Shown: positions 51,201 to 59,613, numbered from the stretch's first letter. The stretch is DNA of 64,000 bases from Conexibacter sp. DBS9H8 (GCF_023330685.1 NZ_CP097128.1:2046001-2110000); one strand, 5' to 3'. Made by a program: numbers and translations. The notes: generated by a model not told the origin, from the sequence alone.

Positions 51201-51789
51201 CGACCAGGAGCGGGTGATCGCGGGCGGCATCATCTCGGCGACCAAGCGGATCAAGACCAAGAAGGGCGACTGGATGATGTTCGCCACCCTCGAGGACCTC
51301 AGCGCGAGCGTGGAGATGGTCATCTTCGGGGACACCCTCGCGGAGTGCGAGGAGATTCTCAGCCCGGATGTGATCGTGCTCGTCAAAGGCAAGGTCGACC
51401 ACAAGGACGCCGGCCGCACCTGCCTCGTCGTCAACCACGTCGAGCGGTTCGCGCCGACCGCCGAGGAGGTCGCCGCCGCCGAGGCGGCCGCCGCGGACCG
51501 GCCAGTTGCGCCGGCGACCGTTCCCTTCCGTCTTCGTCTCGCCGCCGGTGCCCTCACGGCGAGCACGATCACCGACCTGCGTGACGTCCTCGTCAACTTT
51601 CCGGGCGAGTCAGAGGTCCTGCTCGACCTGGTCACGCGCCGCGGAACGCGCACACTGCGGCTCGGCGCCGGCTACCGGGTGACCCGTCACGACGCGAGCC
51701 TTCACGCCGAGCTCGACCGTCTGCTCGGCGGGGCGCTGTTGGGGCCTGACGACGGGGACGCGGCCGCCGTCGACGCCCGCGCCGCCTGA
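48220..51789 (+). CDS. dnaE: DNA polymerase III alpha subunit
   Basis: The 1189-residue replicative polymerase starts with the PHP domain (about 1-280; HLHVHSEYSLLDGANKI). The catalytic palm includes GPGRGSAAGSIVAY and the metal-binding PDIDVDFS (D393/D395), the fingers follow, then a helix-hairpin-helix region and a C-terminal OB-fold (about 985-1080) with a tau/clamp-contact tail. Length matches DnaE1-type enzymes. ATG 48220 lies 10 nt after TATTCT (48204-48209). It is transcribed after the coiled-coil gene with 68 nt between. Confidence 0.97.
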   Translation: MSPTCAHLHVHSEYSLLDGANKIDALAERAAAFDQPALALTDHGRMNGAVELYQAARKHGIKPIQGCEVYVTNNRREKGKRHHLTLIAETPEGYRNLVKLCSAGFLEGLQRGYPTVDAELLARYATGIIALTGCLASKFCSALVEGRVDAARGTADELIQIFGPEQVYFEIQQNGIPEQEKANAGIIALAREFGRPLVGTGDVHYLRREDFDNHAALLCVQTKSTLANPKLAFSTNEFYLHSSEEMADKFSPWPEALASTLEIAERCDVEIELGKQLIPTFPCPDGLVEAGYLRRLVEEGLAHRYGDPVPAAARERAEYELGVIDRMGYSGYFLIVWDFINWARSNGISVGPGRGSAAGSIVAYSTGITDLDPLAYDLLFERFLNPERVSMPDIDVDFSVRGRERVIQYVTEKYGKESVAQIITFGRMFPRAATKDAARVLGFPYALGDKLAKLIPDPEQGRAPKFADCLADGQPLALEVARDPEAAKVIEVARGLEGIVRNASIHAAAVVIAPRPLTDLVPVELADTRSTDANGDKVYRTVTQFSMKPVEAMGLLKMDFLGLRNLDVIEDALDIIERSTGGRPDMRNLALDDVRTYEMLARGESIGVFQFESEGFREALKKVRPTEFDDLIALGALYRPGAMDSIPTYARGKHDPASIDYRDDRLIPILESTKGVIIYQEQAMLIAQELGGFSGAKADDLRKAIGKKNREAMAKLKPEFVDGCRASGTADSVIDWLWTTNEKSADYSFNKSHAACYALISYRTAWLRANYPAEYMAALISSVMDTKDKVPFFVSQAEQMGIDILPPDVNLSDHNFVVVDSQIRFGLDAVKGVGYAAVEAIKAARGEIDPVTGRPLTPFRDIYDFCERIDSRSVNRKAIESLIKCGAFGSTQDSRKGMLLVLEQAQAAGQQAQQDQERGQASIFDLLGEAEAAPVTGGGVAHAPVPAGEFEPSELLAMEKESIGLFISTHPLKAIAATLEAEIDYRLAELDGVPDQERVIAGGIISATKRIKTKKGDWMMFATLEDLSASVEMVIFGDTLAECEEILSPDVIVLVKGKVDHKDAGRTCLVVNHVERFAPTAEEVAAAEAAAADRPVAPATVPFRLRLAAGALTASTITDLRDVLVNFPGESEVLLDLVTRRGTRTLRLGAGYRVTRHDASLHAELDRLLGGALLGPDDGDAAAVDARAA

Positions 51790-51819
51790 GCGCCAGCCGG
51801 TCCGTCCGGTCCGGCCGAC

Positions 51820-53220
51820 TCAGGGTGCGTCGATCCACGGTCCGCGCCAACCGCCGATCTCAGCGGTGAGCACGTCCGCGGCGGACGGGCCGGCCGACCC
51901 GCGCTTGTAGCGGTGCACGGCCGGCGGGTGATTGAGGAGCGGTTGCAGCACCCGCCAGGACTCCTCGACACTGTCCTGTCGCGTGAACAGGGAGGCATCA
52001 CCGGCGAGCGCAGCCTCAAGCAGCACCTCATACGGGGTCGGATCCTCGCCGCCCTGGCTGGCCAGCTCGGCCGCCAGCGCGAGCGTCCCTCGGCCGTCGC
52101 GGGCGTCAGCCCGGTGGGCGTCGAGGAGCACCTGGACGCCGGTGGCGGGATCGAGTTTGAAGACAAGCTGGGCCGGTTCGGGCTCCCCGACTCCGGCCGG
52201 GATGAACGGAACCCGCGGCGGGTCGCGGAAGATGAGCCGGATCTCCGTCGCGGTCGTCGACATCTCCTTGCCGGCCCGGATGAAGAACGGCACCCCCGCC
52301 CAACGCCAGTTGTCGATCTCGAGCTTCAGCGCGGTGTAGGTCTCGGTCTCAGAGCCCTTGGCGACGCCCTTGACCTTGGTGTAACCGACGTATTGACCGC
52401 GGACGTAATGGGCGGGGTCGGCGTCGCGCATCGAGCGGAGCACCGCATATTTGGCGTCCTGAAGCGTCGTCGCGTCACCGCCGGCGGGAGGTTCCATCGC
52501 GGCGGCGGCGAGCACCTGCAGGAGGTGGTTGACGACGACGTCCCGCAGCGCCCCGACCGGGTCATAGAAGCTGCCGCGGTCCTCCACCCCGAAGGACTCG
52601 AACATGTTGATCTGCACGGCGGCAATGTGGTTGCGGTTCCACACCGGCTCGAGCATCGTGTTCGCGAACCGCAGGTAGAGGATCTCGCGCAGAGCCATCT
52701 TGGCGAGGAAGTGGTCGATGCGAAAGAGCTGGGCCTCCTCGATGTACTTGTGCAGGTCCGCCGCGAGCGCGCGGGCGGAATCGAGGTCGTGGCCGAAGGG
52801 TTTCTCGACGACGACGCGCTGGCCGTCGGCGAGCAGCCCCTTGCGAGAGAGGCCGCCGATCACCGACTCAAACAGCGCGGGTGGGATCTCGAGGTAGTAG
52901 GCCGGGTGGGGATGGTCAGCCAACGCGGTGGCGAGACGGTCATAGAAGTCCTCCTGCGCGGCCCCACCGACAAACGACAGTCGGCGCGCAAACCGTTTGA
53001 ACACCTTCTCGTCAAGCTTCTCCCCGGCCGAGGTGATCGACTCCCGAGCCCGGTCGATCAACTGCTCCAGGGTCCAATCCTCGACCGCCGCGCCGATGAT
53101 CGGCACCCTCAGCAGTCCCCGCCGCTCGAGCCTGTAGAGCGAGCGGAACGTCATCTTGTGGGCCAGATCTCCGGTGATCCCGAAGATGACGAGGGCGTCG
53201 GCCGTCCGCGTGTCGTTCAC
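51820..53220 (-). CDS. zwf: Glucose-6-phosphate 1-dehydrogenase
   Basis: The 466-residue enzyme oxidises glucose 6-phosphate to 6-phosphogluconolactone. The coenzyme loop is GITGDLAHK, EKPFGHD marks the substrate domain and the active-site segment is RIDHFLAKM, where the usual form is RIDHYLGKE; the catalytic His and the Lys are kept. A GTG at 53220 is chosen because family similarity begins shortly after it; an upstream start at 53280, overlapping the nfo stop as TGATG, would add 20 residues. It is co-directional with nfo. Confidence 0.93.
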   Translation of the reverse strand: MNDTRTADALVIFGITGDLAHKMTFRSLYRLERRGLLRVPIIGAAVEDWTLEQLIDRARESITSAGEKLDEKVFKRFARRLSFVGGAAQEDFYDRLATALADHPHPAYYLEIPPALFESVIGGLSRKGLLADGQRVVVEKPFGHDLDSARALAADLHKYIEEAQLFRIDHFLAKMALREILYLRFANTMLEPVWNRNHIAAVQINMFESFGVEDRGSFYDPVGALRDVVVNHLLQVLAAAAMEPPAGGDATTLQDAKYAVLRSMRDADPAHYVRGQYVGYTKVKGVAKGSETETYTALKLEIDNWRWAGVPFFIRAGKEMSTTATEIRLIFRDPPRVPFIPAGVGEPEPAQLVFKLDPATGVQVLLDAHRADARDGRGTLALAAELASQGGEDPTPYEVLLEAALAGDASLFTRQDSVEESWRVLQPLLNHPPAVHRYKRGSAGPSAADVLTAEIGGWRGPWIDAP

Positions 53221-53279
53221 GCTCGCGGAGCCTACAGGGTCCCTGGTGCGCCGGTGGCTCGCACGTCCGCCCGCGAACA

Positions 53280-54140
53280 TCACTGACGGCGCGCCGTCGC
53301 TCCACGGCGCTGGAGTTCACGGGCGAGATCGACGTCAGCCGGGGCGACGGCGCCCTCGGCGCTGCCGGTCTCGAGAATGACCGCGAGTCCGGAGAAGCGC
53401 GGCTCGGAGAGGAACACGGCGAGGCCGTCGACCCCCAGCTCACCCGCGCCCGGGGCGGCATGGCGGTCCCGGTTGGAGCCCAGCGGCGCGGTCGAGTCGT
53501 TGAGGTGCAGCGATCCGAGCCGGTCCAGACCGACGGTGGCCGCACAACGGTCGAGGACGTCGGTGAGGCCGTCAACGGTGCGGATGTCATAGCCGGAGGC
53601 GAGGAGGTGGCAGGAGTCGAGGCAGAGCCCGAGCCGAGGCGATCCGCCGCTCGCCTCCAGCAGCGCCGCCAGTTCCTCGAAGGACCGTCCGAGCGTGCCC
53701 CCGGCACCGGCGGTGTTCTCGAGGTGGAGGGGACAGTCCGGCGACTGGGCGAGCGCCTCAGCGATCACCTCGCCGGCCCGGGCGATCGCCGCAGCAACGT
53801 CACCGGTCTTGGCCGATCCGGCGTGGAGGATGACCCCGGCCGCGCCGATCGCCGCGCCGACGGTGAGCGACTGGATCAGGGAGGCGAGTGATTTGGCCCG
53901 GATCTCCGGATCATCGCTGGCAGCGTTGATGAGATAGACGGCGTGAATCACCACCGCGCCGAGGCGCGAGCCGGCCATCGCCGCAGAGAAGGCGGCGCAG
54001 TCCTCCTCCCGGTAGGCGGTCGGCTTCCACATCCGCGGGGACTGGTTGAAGATCTGAATCGCGTCGGCGCCGAGGTCGACGCCGCGGTCGACCGCCTTGG
54101 TGAGGCCGCCTGAGGTGGAAACGTGTGCACCGATGAGCAT
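53280..54140 (-). CDS. nfo: Deoxyribonuclease IV (AP endonuclease)
   Basis: The 286-residue TIM-barrel enzyme cuts DNA 5' of abasic sites in base excision repair. Metal-ligand segments are visible: GAHVSTSGGL, VIHAVYLIN, HAGS, LENTAGAGG, GLCLDSCHLLASG, LHLNDST and a final ILETGS. The length is normal for Nfo. It is divergent from gltX with only 17 nt between start codons, and upstream of zwf on its own strand. Confidence 0.95.
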   Translation of the reverse strand: MLIGAHVSTSGGLTKAVDRGVDLGADAIQIFNQSPRMWKPTAYREEDCAAFSAAMAGSRLGAVVIHAVYLINAASDDPEIRAKSLASLIQSLTVGAAIGAAGVILHAGSAKTGDVAAAIARAGEVIAEALAQSPDCPLHLENTAGAGGTLGRSFEELAALLEASGGSPRLGLCLDSCHLLASGYDIRTVDGLTDVLDRCAATVGLDRLGSLHLNDSTAPLGSNRDRHAAPGAGELGVDGLAVFLSEPRFSGLAVILETGSAEGAVAPADVDLARELQRRGATARRQ

Positions 54141-54157
54141 GGCTAGGATCGCAGCAC

Positions 54158-55498
54158 ATGCGCGTCCGCTTTGCTCCCTCCCCGACCGGCCAGATGCACA
54201 TCGGCAACGCTCGGACGGCGATCTACAACTGGCTGCTCGCCCGCGGGCCGGAGCGGGCGACCTTCGTGCTGCGCGTCGAGGACACCGATCCGGAACGCTC
54301 CAGCGAGGCGAACGTCGCCTTCCTCCTCGATGCCCTCGCCTGGCTCGGGCTCGATTGGGACGAGGGCCCGATCCGCCAGACCGACAACACCGCTCGGCAC
54401 CAGGCGGCGCTCGCCACGCTCCTCGTCGACGGCCGCGCCTACCGGTCCCGGGCCGGCGCGGCCGAGGTGGCCGCCTACCGGGCGACGCACGGGGCGGAGC
54501 GGGGCTTTCGCGGTGAGGATGACGGCGAAGGTGCCGTTCGCCTGCGCGTGCCCGACACCGGCGCCACCACGTTCACCGACGTTATCCGGGGTGAGATCGC
54601 CACCCCGAACGTGAGCATGGACGATCCCGTCATCGCCCGGGCCGACGGCAGCGTCCTCTACAACTTCGCCGTTGCCGTCGATGACATCGACGCGCAGATC
54701 ACCCACGTTCTCCGCGGCGAGGACCACATCTCCAACACGCCGCGGCAACTCCTGGTCATGGAGGCGCTGGGAGCGACCCCGCCGGTGTACGCGCACCTTC
54801 CGCTGATCCGGGATGAGAGCGGCAAGAAGCTCTCCAAACGCCACGGCGCCGCCTCCGTCCAACAGTTGCGCGATCTCGGCTACCTCCCGGAGGCGGTCGT
54901 CAACTACCTGTCCCTGCTCGGAGCCGGGTTCGCCGCGGACGAGGAGTTCTTCACCCCTCAGGAGTTGGCCCAGCGCTTCCGGCTCGCCGCCGTCTCCAAG
55001 AGCCCCGCCGTCTTTGACGAGCGCAAGCTGCGTCACCTCAACGGCCAGCATCTCCGTGCCCTGCCGGTGGAGGAGCTCACCCGCCGCCTGCAGGCGTTCA
55101 CCGGCGCAGACGTCGACCTGGGGCCGGCGGTGGCGATCTGCCGCGAGAAGATCCAGACACTCGCCGACTTCTGGCCGCTGGCGGGCTTTCTCTATGACGG
55201 CCCCGCCGACGATCCGGCCGCGGCCGCCAAGTGGCTGGGGTCCGAAGAGCAGATCGCCACGCTCCGCGCGGCGCGTGACCGGCTTGCTCAGGTCCCCACC
55301 TGGGACGTCGCGAGCCTCGAGGCCGCGTTGAGCGATCTGCTCGACGAACTCGGTCTCAAGCCGGGCCAGCTCTACCAGCCGATCCGGGTGGCGCTCGCGG
55401 GGCGCACCGTCTCCCCGGGCATCTTCGAGACCCTTGCGGTTCTCGGACCCGAGGCGAGCCTCGCCCGGATCGACCGCTCGCTCACGACCCGCGGCTGA
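54158..55498 (+). CDS. gltX: Glutamyl-tRNA synthetase
   Basis: The 446-residue class I synthetase has HIGN (HIGH-type, about residues 14-17) and KKLSKR (KMSKS-type, about 224-229), plus RFAPSPTGQMHIGNAR at the start and a C-terminal anticodon-binding helical domain. TAGGAT (54144-54149) lies 8 nt before ATG 54158, consistent with a leaderless message. There is no leader peptide like that of thrS. The zinc-binding Cys set of some GluRS is not evident. Confidence 0.96.
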   Translation: MRVRFAPSPTGQMHIGNARTAIYNWLLARGPERATFVLRVEDTDPERSSEANVAFLLDALAWLGLDWDEGPIRQTDNTARHQAALATLLVDGRAYRSRAGAAEVAAYRATHGAERGFRGEDDGEGAVRLRVPDTGATTFTDVIRGEIATPNVSMDDPVIARADGSVLYNFAVAVDDIDAQITHVLRGEDHISNTPRQLLVMEALGATPPVYAHLPLIRDESGKKLSKRHGAASVQQLRDLGYLPEAVVNYLSLLGAGFAADEEFFTPQELAQRFRLAAVSKSPAVFDERKLRHLNGQHLRALPVEELTRRLQAFTGADVDLGPAVAICREKIQTLADFWPLAGFLYDGPADDPAAAAKWLGSEEQIATLRAARDRLAQVPTWDVASLEAALSDLLDELGLKPGQLYQPIRVALAGRTVSPGIFETLAVLGPEASLARIDRSLTTRG

Positions 55499-55741
55499 CC
55501 CCGAGTCGCCCTGCGGCTGGTTTCGCGCTCAGTTTGCGGGCTTCTGCTGATGACGGCGCCGGGCGCCCCCCCATAGGCTCGAACACATGTCCAGACGAGC
55601 GCGTCCAGGAATGTCCGCGAGGTGACCAAAGGCGTATCTGGGCTGGAGTTTTCTCGAACATTCGCCGATAGAGCATCCACCTGGTTCAGATAGTGGGAGA
55701 GGTCCTCTTCCACGCCGCCCACCCACCACCGACCGAACTTT

Positions 55742-56836
55742 GTGAATCAACTGAGCCCCTCTTCCCCCCCGCGCATCGTCCCCACCGACCCCTACGCGAG
55801 CCGCGACCGCGGACATAACGAGGGCCACGGCCGCCGCCTGACCCAGGCGTTCGAGGCGCTCGAGGCGTTTCCGGTCATGGCCGAGTCACGCAACCGCATC
55901 CTCCGCCTGTTCGAGGATGGCGTCCCGCCGGTACATGAGGTGGTCGGGGCGATCGAGGGTGACGTCGCGCTCGCCATCGCCGTGCTCCGCCTTGCCAACC
56001 AGGTCGATGGTCCGCACCGCGGGCACGTCGACAGTGCGACGCGCGGGGTCGACGCCCTCTCCCCGCAGACGATCCTCGCGATCGTCTCCCGGGCGAGGAC
56101 ATATGACTTCTTCGAACGTACCCCCGTCTGGCAGGGGATTCCCGAGCGCTTCCGACTGCACGGGATCGCCACCCAGCGCGCCGCCGATCGAATCGCCCGG
56201 GAGCTTGACTTCGGCCAGCGCGACCAGCTGATGCTCGGCGCGCTGCTCCACGACATCGGCAAGCTCGTGCTCGTGCACGCCTATCCCGGTTACCCGCGTC
56301 AGGTGCACGGCGATGCCCGCACGCCCGAGGAGCGCATCCTCGCCGAGCGGCGGGAGCTCGGGGTCGATCACGCGCTCGTCGGCGGGGTGCTCGCACGGCG
56401 CTGGGGTCTGCCCCGGTCGATCGCGGCGGTGATCGAGGGCCATCACGCCGATGAGGTCGCCGACGCCACCGCGATCGTGCGGCTCGCCGACATGCTCGCC
56501 CACTACCTCCTCGGCGCGGCAGTCAGCCCGAATGAACTGCTCAAGGTGAGCCGGAGCACAGGGCTTTCCCCCGCCCAACTGCGCACCGTGATGTATGACC
56601 TGCCGATGCCGGCCGTCAGTGAACGTCCCCGGCTGATCGAGCCCTCCCCGATGTCGAGCCGCGAGGTTGACGTGCTGCGCAAGCTTGCCAAAGGGATGGT
56701 GTACAAGCAGATCGCCGGGGAGATGGGCCTGTCGACGTCCACGGTGCGAACCCACCTCCACAACGTCTATAAGAAGCTTGGTGCGATGGACCGGGCCCAG
56801 GCGGTCCTGATCGCGACCGAGCGCGGCTGGATCTGA
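55742..56836 (+). CDS. HDOD-domain protein with C-terminal LuxR-type HTH
   Basis: The 364-residue protein has an HDOD domain (about residues 35-270) with LLHDIGKLVLVHAYP near residue 168 and EGHHADEVADA, then a GerE/LuxR helix-turn-helix (about 298-364: MSSREVDVLRKLAKGMVYKQIAGEMGLSTSTVRTHL). HDOD proteins act as signalling scaffolds or metal-dependent regulators; joining one to a LuxR HTH implies direct transcriptional output. The HD pair is intact, unlike many HDOD proteins, so phosphodiesterase activity is possible. GTG 55742 is used. It is followed 18 nt later by an Rrf2 gene. Confidence 0.87.
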   Translation: MNQLSPSSPPRIVPTDPYASRDRGHNEGHGRRLTQAFEALEAFPVMAESRNRILRLFEDGVPPVHEVVGAIEGDVALAIAVLRLANQVDGPHRGHVDSATRGVDALSPQTILAIVSRARTYDFFERTPVWQGIPERFRLHGIATQRAADRIARELDFGQRDQLMLGALLHDIGKLVLVHAYPGYPRQVHGDARTPEERILAERRELGVDHALVGGVLARRWGLPRSIAAVIEGHHADEVADATAIVRLADMLAHYLLGAAVSPNELLKVSRSTGLSPAQLRTVMYDLPMPAVSERPRLIEPSPMSSREVDVLRKLAKGMVYKQIAGEMGLSTSTVRTHLHNVYKKLGAMDRAQAVLIATERGWI

Positions 56837-56854
56837 TCTAAGCTCCGGGGGGCG

Positions 56855-57247
56855 ATGCTGTCGATCACCTCCAAGTCGCCGTACGCCGTCCGGGCGCTGG
56901 TGGAGCTGCACCGGCTCGGGGACGCCGAACCGGTGCCGATCGGCGAGCTCGCCCGCCGCGGAGAGATCCCCGTCCAGTTCCTCGAGCAGCTCTTCGCGGC
57001 GCTGCGTCGCGCCGGCCATGTCCGCTCCCAGCGCGGCGTCAAGGGCGGCTACAGCTTCGCCGTCGACCCCCACCAGCTGACCGTCCTCGAGGTCGTCGAG
57101 CTGCTCGACGGACCCCTCGGTCAGGACGCGACGGGGATCTTCGCGGAGGCGGCCGAGGCGGCTCGCCGGGTCCTGGCTGAGGCGACGATCGCCGACGTCG
57201 CGGAGGCGGAAGCCCGCGCCGCCGGGGCGACGATGTACTTCATCTAG
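56855..57247 (+). CDS. Rrf2-family regulator without Fe-S cysteines
   Basis: A 130-residue winged-helix regulator with the Rrf2 core: SKSPYAVRALVEL, IPVQFLEQLFAALRRAGHVRSQRGVKGGY and LTVLEVVELLDGPL. It has no cysteine at all, so it cannot hold a Fe-S cluster as IscR or NsrR do. Cys-free Rrf2 proteins of CymR type regulate cysteine synthesis together with CysK, and cysK and cysE lie about 0.7 kb downstream. A TAAGCT element lies 10 nt upstream of ATG 56855. The CymR-like role is inference. Confidence 0.87.
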   Translation: MLSITSKSPYAVRALVELHRLGDAEPVPIGELARRGEIPVQFLEQLFAALRRAGHVRSQRGVKGGYSFAVDPHQLTVLEVVELLDGPLGQDATGIFAEAAEAARRVLAEATIADVAEAEARAAGATMYFI

Positions 57248-57371
57248 AGCGTGGCAAGCGGCTTCATCTCACCACTCTCATCGTGCGGTCATATTGACGC
57301 GGGCCAGCCTGGTCTGGCGTAGCCTTCCCGGCCGGAGCTGAGGATGCACGACCGACGGAGGAGGCAACACC

Positions 57372-57794
57372 ATGACCGACCCGCTCCAACAGGGCGAGCA
57401 GGACCTCCTGGAGGCCGGACGCTCCACCCTCGCGCACCTGCACCAGCTCAGCCACGGGGACTCGAAGAAGCTGGCGGGCATCCTCTCGCGGATGGTCGAT
57501 GACGGCGAGGGCCCGGCGCTCGCCGCCGCGGTGTACGCCAGCCTCGTCCATGCCGCTCCCCACCACGCCAGCCACGAGGGCGGCTCCCACGCCACCGCGG
57601 CGCTTGGGGTCGCCGCGGGGCTCTCCGGTGATAGCTCGGACCTCTACCGGGCAGCGCGGCTCTCCAGCGACGTCCACGCCGTTGAGCGTAGCCTCGAGAC
57701 GGGGGACCCGACCTACGCGGCCCGGCGCGTCAAGAACATCGTTGTCGGTCGCTCGCTCGGCAAGGCCGGTGTGTGGCGGCGGCTCTGGAAGTAG
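57372..57794 (+). CDS. Small helical protein of unknown function
   Basis: The 140-residue product is Ala/His-rich and predicted helical, without membrane segments or known motifs. It begins with an acidic helix (LQQGEQDLLEAGRSTLAHLHQL) and has a His-rich patch HAAPHHASHEGGSH near residue 62, and a basic C-terminus (AARRVKNIVVGRSLG). GGAGGAGG lies 7 nt before ATG 57372 and a TAGCCT element at 57320-57325, so it is well supported as a gene. It sits between the Rrf2 regulator and cysK. Confidence 0.75.
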   Translation: MTDPLQQGEQDLLEAGRSTLAHLHQLSHGDSKKLAGILSRMVDDGEGPALAAAVYASLVHAAPHHASHEGGSHATAALGVAAGLSGDSSDLYRAARLSSDVHAVERSLETGDPTYAARRVKNIVVGRSLGKAGVWRRLWK

Positions 57795-57916
57795 TCCCGC
57801 CGCTGCCCTCGCCTTCGCGCGTCGGCGCGCCGAGGGTGGCCAGCGAAGCGTATGCGAGCACCGGCGCGCGGAGCAGGGTGCTGCCGGTCGGTCCGCGCCT
57901 GTACTAGGGTTTGGGA

Positions 57917-58867
57917 ATGGCGCGAATCCCGACTGACATTTCTGAGCTGATTGGTCATACCCCGATCGTCCAACTGAGCCGGATGGCTGAAGATCGGCAA
58001 CTGTTCGTCAAGCTCGAAGCCCAGAACCCGGGGGGGAGCGTCAAGGACCGGGTCGGGCTGGCGATGATCGAGGCGGCTGAGCGGGAGGGCCGGATCGAGC
58101 CCGGGCGAACGACGATCGTTGAGGCGACGAGCGGAAACACGGGCATCGCGCTCGCGTTCGTGTGCGCCGCCAAGGGCTATGACCTCATCCTCACCCTGCC
58201 GCAGGGGATGAGCCGTGAACGCGAACGCCTCCTCGCTCTGTACGGGGCTCGTTTCGAGATCACCGAGTCGATGGGCGGTATGAATGAGGCGGTCGCCGCC
58301 GCCCGAGCCCTTGCAAGCCGTGACGACGTCTTCCTGCCCGACCAGTTCTCCAACCCGGCCAACCCCGCCGCCCACCGCGCCGGGACCGGGCCTGAGATCT
58401 GGGAGGCTCTCGACGGGCAGGTCGACGTGCTCGTCGCCGGAGTCGGGACCGGGGGAACGATCACGGGGACCGGCGAGTACCTCAAGCAGCGCAATCCGAA
58501 CCTGTGGGTGGTCGCGGTCGAGCCCGCCAGTTCGGCGGTGCTCTCGGGCCGTCCGGCCGGCGCGCACCGCATTCAGGGCATCGGTGCGGGCTTTGTGCCC
58601 GCAGTGCTCAACCGGGAGATCATCGATGAGATTCTCCCGGTGGAGGATGATGACGCGGTCGGCACCGCCCAGGCGTTGGCGGCCCGGGAGGGAGTCCTCG
58701 CCGGCCTCAGCGGAGGCGCGGCCGCGTACGCGGCGCTGCAGGTGGCCGCTCGTGACCGATTCGCCGGGGCGCGGATCATCGCGATCATTCCCGACTCGGG
58801 CGAGCGCTACGCCTCGCTGCCGTGGTTTGCCCCCGAGCCGTTGGGCGCCGCGAGCCAGGGCCGGTGA
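57917..58867 (+). CDS. cysK: Cysteine synthase (O-acetylserine sulfhydrylase)
   Basis: The 316-residue PLP enzyme makes cysteine from O-acetylserine and sulfide. The Schiff-base Lys43 is in GGSVKDR, the substrate loop is EATSGNTGI, the phosphate-binding loop is GVGTGGTITG and GLSGGAAAY is near the end. The start ATG 57917 is 6 nt after TAGGGT (57905-57910), so the message is probably leaderless; a TTG at 57911 is in frame. cysE follows 35 nt later. Confidence 0.97.
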   Translation: MARIPTDISELIGHTPIVQLSRMAEDRQLFVKLEAQNPGGSVKDRVGLAMIEAAEREGRIEPGRTTIVEATSGNTGIALAFVCAAKGYDLILTLPQGMSRERERLLALYGARFEITESMGGMNEAVAAARALASRDDVFLPDQFSNPANPAAHRAGTGPEIWEALDGQVDVLVAGVGTGGTITGTGEYLKQRNPNLWVVAVEPASSAVLSGRPAGAHRIQGIGAGFVPAVLNREIIDEILPVEDDDAVGTAQALAAREGVLAGLSGGAAAYAALQVAARDRFAGARIIAIIPDSGERYASLPWFAPEPLGAASQGR

Positions 58868-58902
58868 GCGGGCCCGCCAGTGGATCTGGTTACGCTCCTT
58901 TG

Positions 58903-59613
58903 ATGGGTCCCTTCACAGCGCTCGTCCGCGAGCTTCGTGACAACGTCAGCGTCGTGCGTGCCCGAGACCCGGCGGCCGCCGGCGTCTCGACGCCCGAGAT
59001 CTTGCTCACCTGGCCGGGCCTGCAGGCGGTGCTCGCCCATCGGCTCGCCCACCGCATGCATCAGCTCGGTGTGCCGCTCCTGCCCCGCCTGATCGCCGCC
59101 CTTGCCCGGACGCTCACCGGCGTCGAGATCCATCCGGCCGCCCGGCTCGGTCGAGGCTTCTTCATCGATCACGGGATGGGGGTCGTGATCGGGGCGACCG
59201 CCGAAGTCGGCGACGACGTCACCGTCTACCAGGGGGTCACCCTCGGGGGAACGGGCTTCATCATCGGCAAACGCCACCCGACGGTGGAGGACAACGTCGT
59301 GATCGGGTCAGGGGCCAAGCTCCTGGGCCCGATCCGGATCGGCCACGGTGCCAAGATCGGCGCCAACACCGTGGTGATCCACGATGTCCCGGCGAACTCG
59401 ACCGTCGTCGGCAACCCCGGCCGCCCGGTGCGGATCGAGGGGCGTCGTCCGGAGGGGCCCGACTTCGACTGGATTCACCTGCCCGACCCGATCGCCGACG
59501 CGATGACCGTGCTGTCTCGCCGGCTTGACGCGGTCGAGGGCAGGTCCGAGGCCTCAGCTCCGGTTCGTCTCGAGGCCGGGGGGCGCGTCGGCCCCAGCCC
59601 GGCCGGCGGGTGA
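58903..59613 (+). CDS. cysE: Serine O-acetyltransferase
   Basis: The 236-residue hexapeptide-repeat enzyme makes O-acetylserine for CysK. A helical N-terminal part (about 1-85) precedes the left-handed beta helix: GVEIHPAARLGRGFFIDHGMGVVIG, VTVYQGVTLGGTG and KIGANTVVIHDVPANSTVVGNP. TACGCT (58891-58896) lies 6 nt before ATG 58903. The C-terminus, which in CysE can insert into CysK, is long and atypical here, and the last 60 nt overlap the convergent glycosyltransferase gene. Confidence 0.95.
   Translation: MGPFTALVRELRDNVSVVRARDPAAAGVSTPEILLTWPGLQAVLAHRLAHRMHQLGVPLLPRLIAALARTLTGVEIHPAARLGRGFFIDHGMGVVIGATAEVGDDVTVYQGVTLGGTGFIIGKRHPTVEDNVVIGSGAKLLGPIRIGHGAKIGANTVVIHDVPANSTVVGNPGRPVRIEGRRPEGPDFDWIHLPDPIADAMTVLSRRLDAVEGRSEASAPVRLEAGGRVGPSPAGG

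Noticed and set aside
55581-55592. GAACACATGTCC resembling an actinobacterial SOS box upstream of the HDOD-LuxR gene
   Set aside because: One half-site is imperfect, the position is 150 nt from the start and no SOS gene is nearby.
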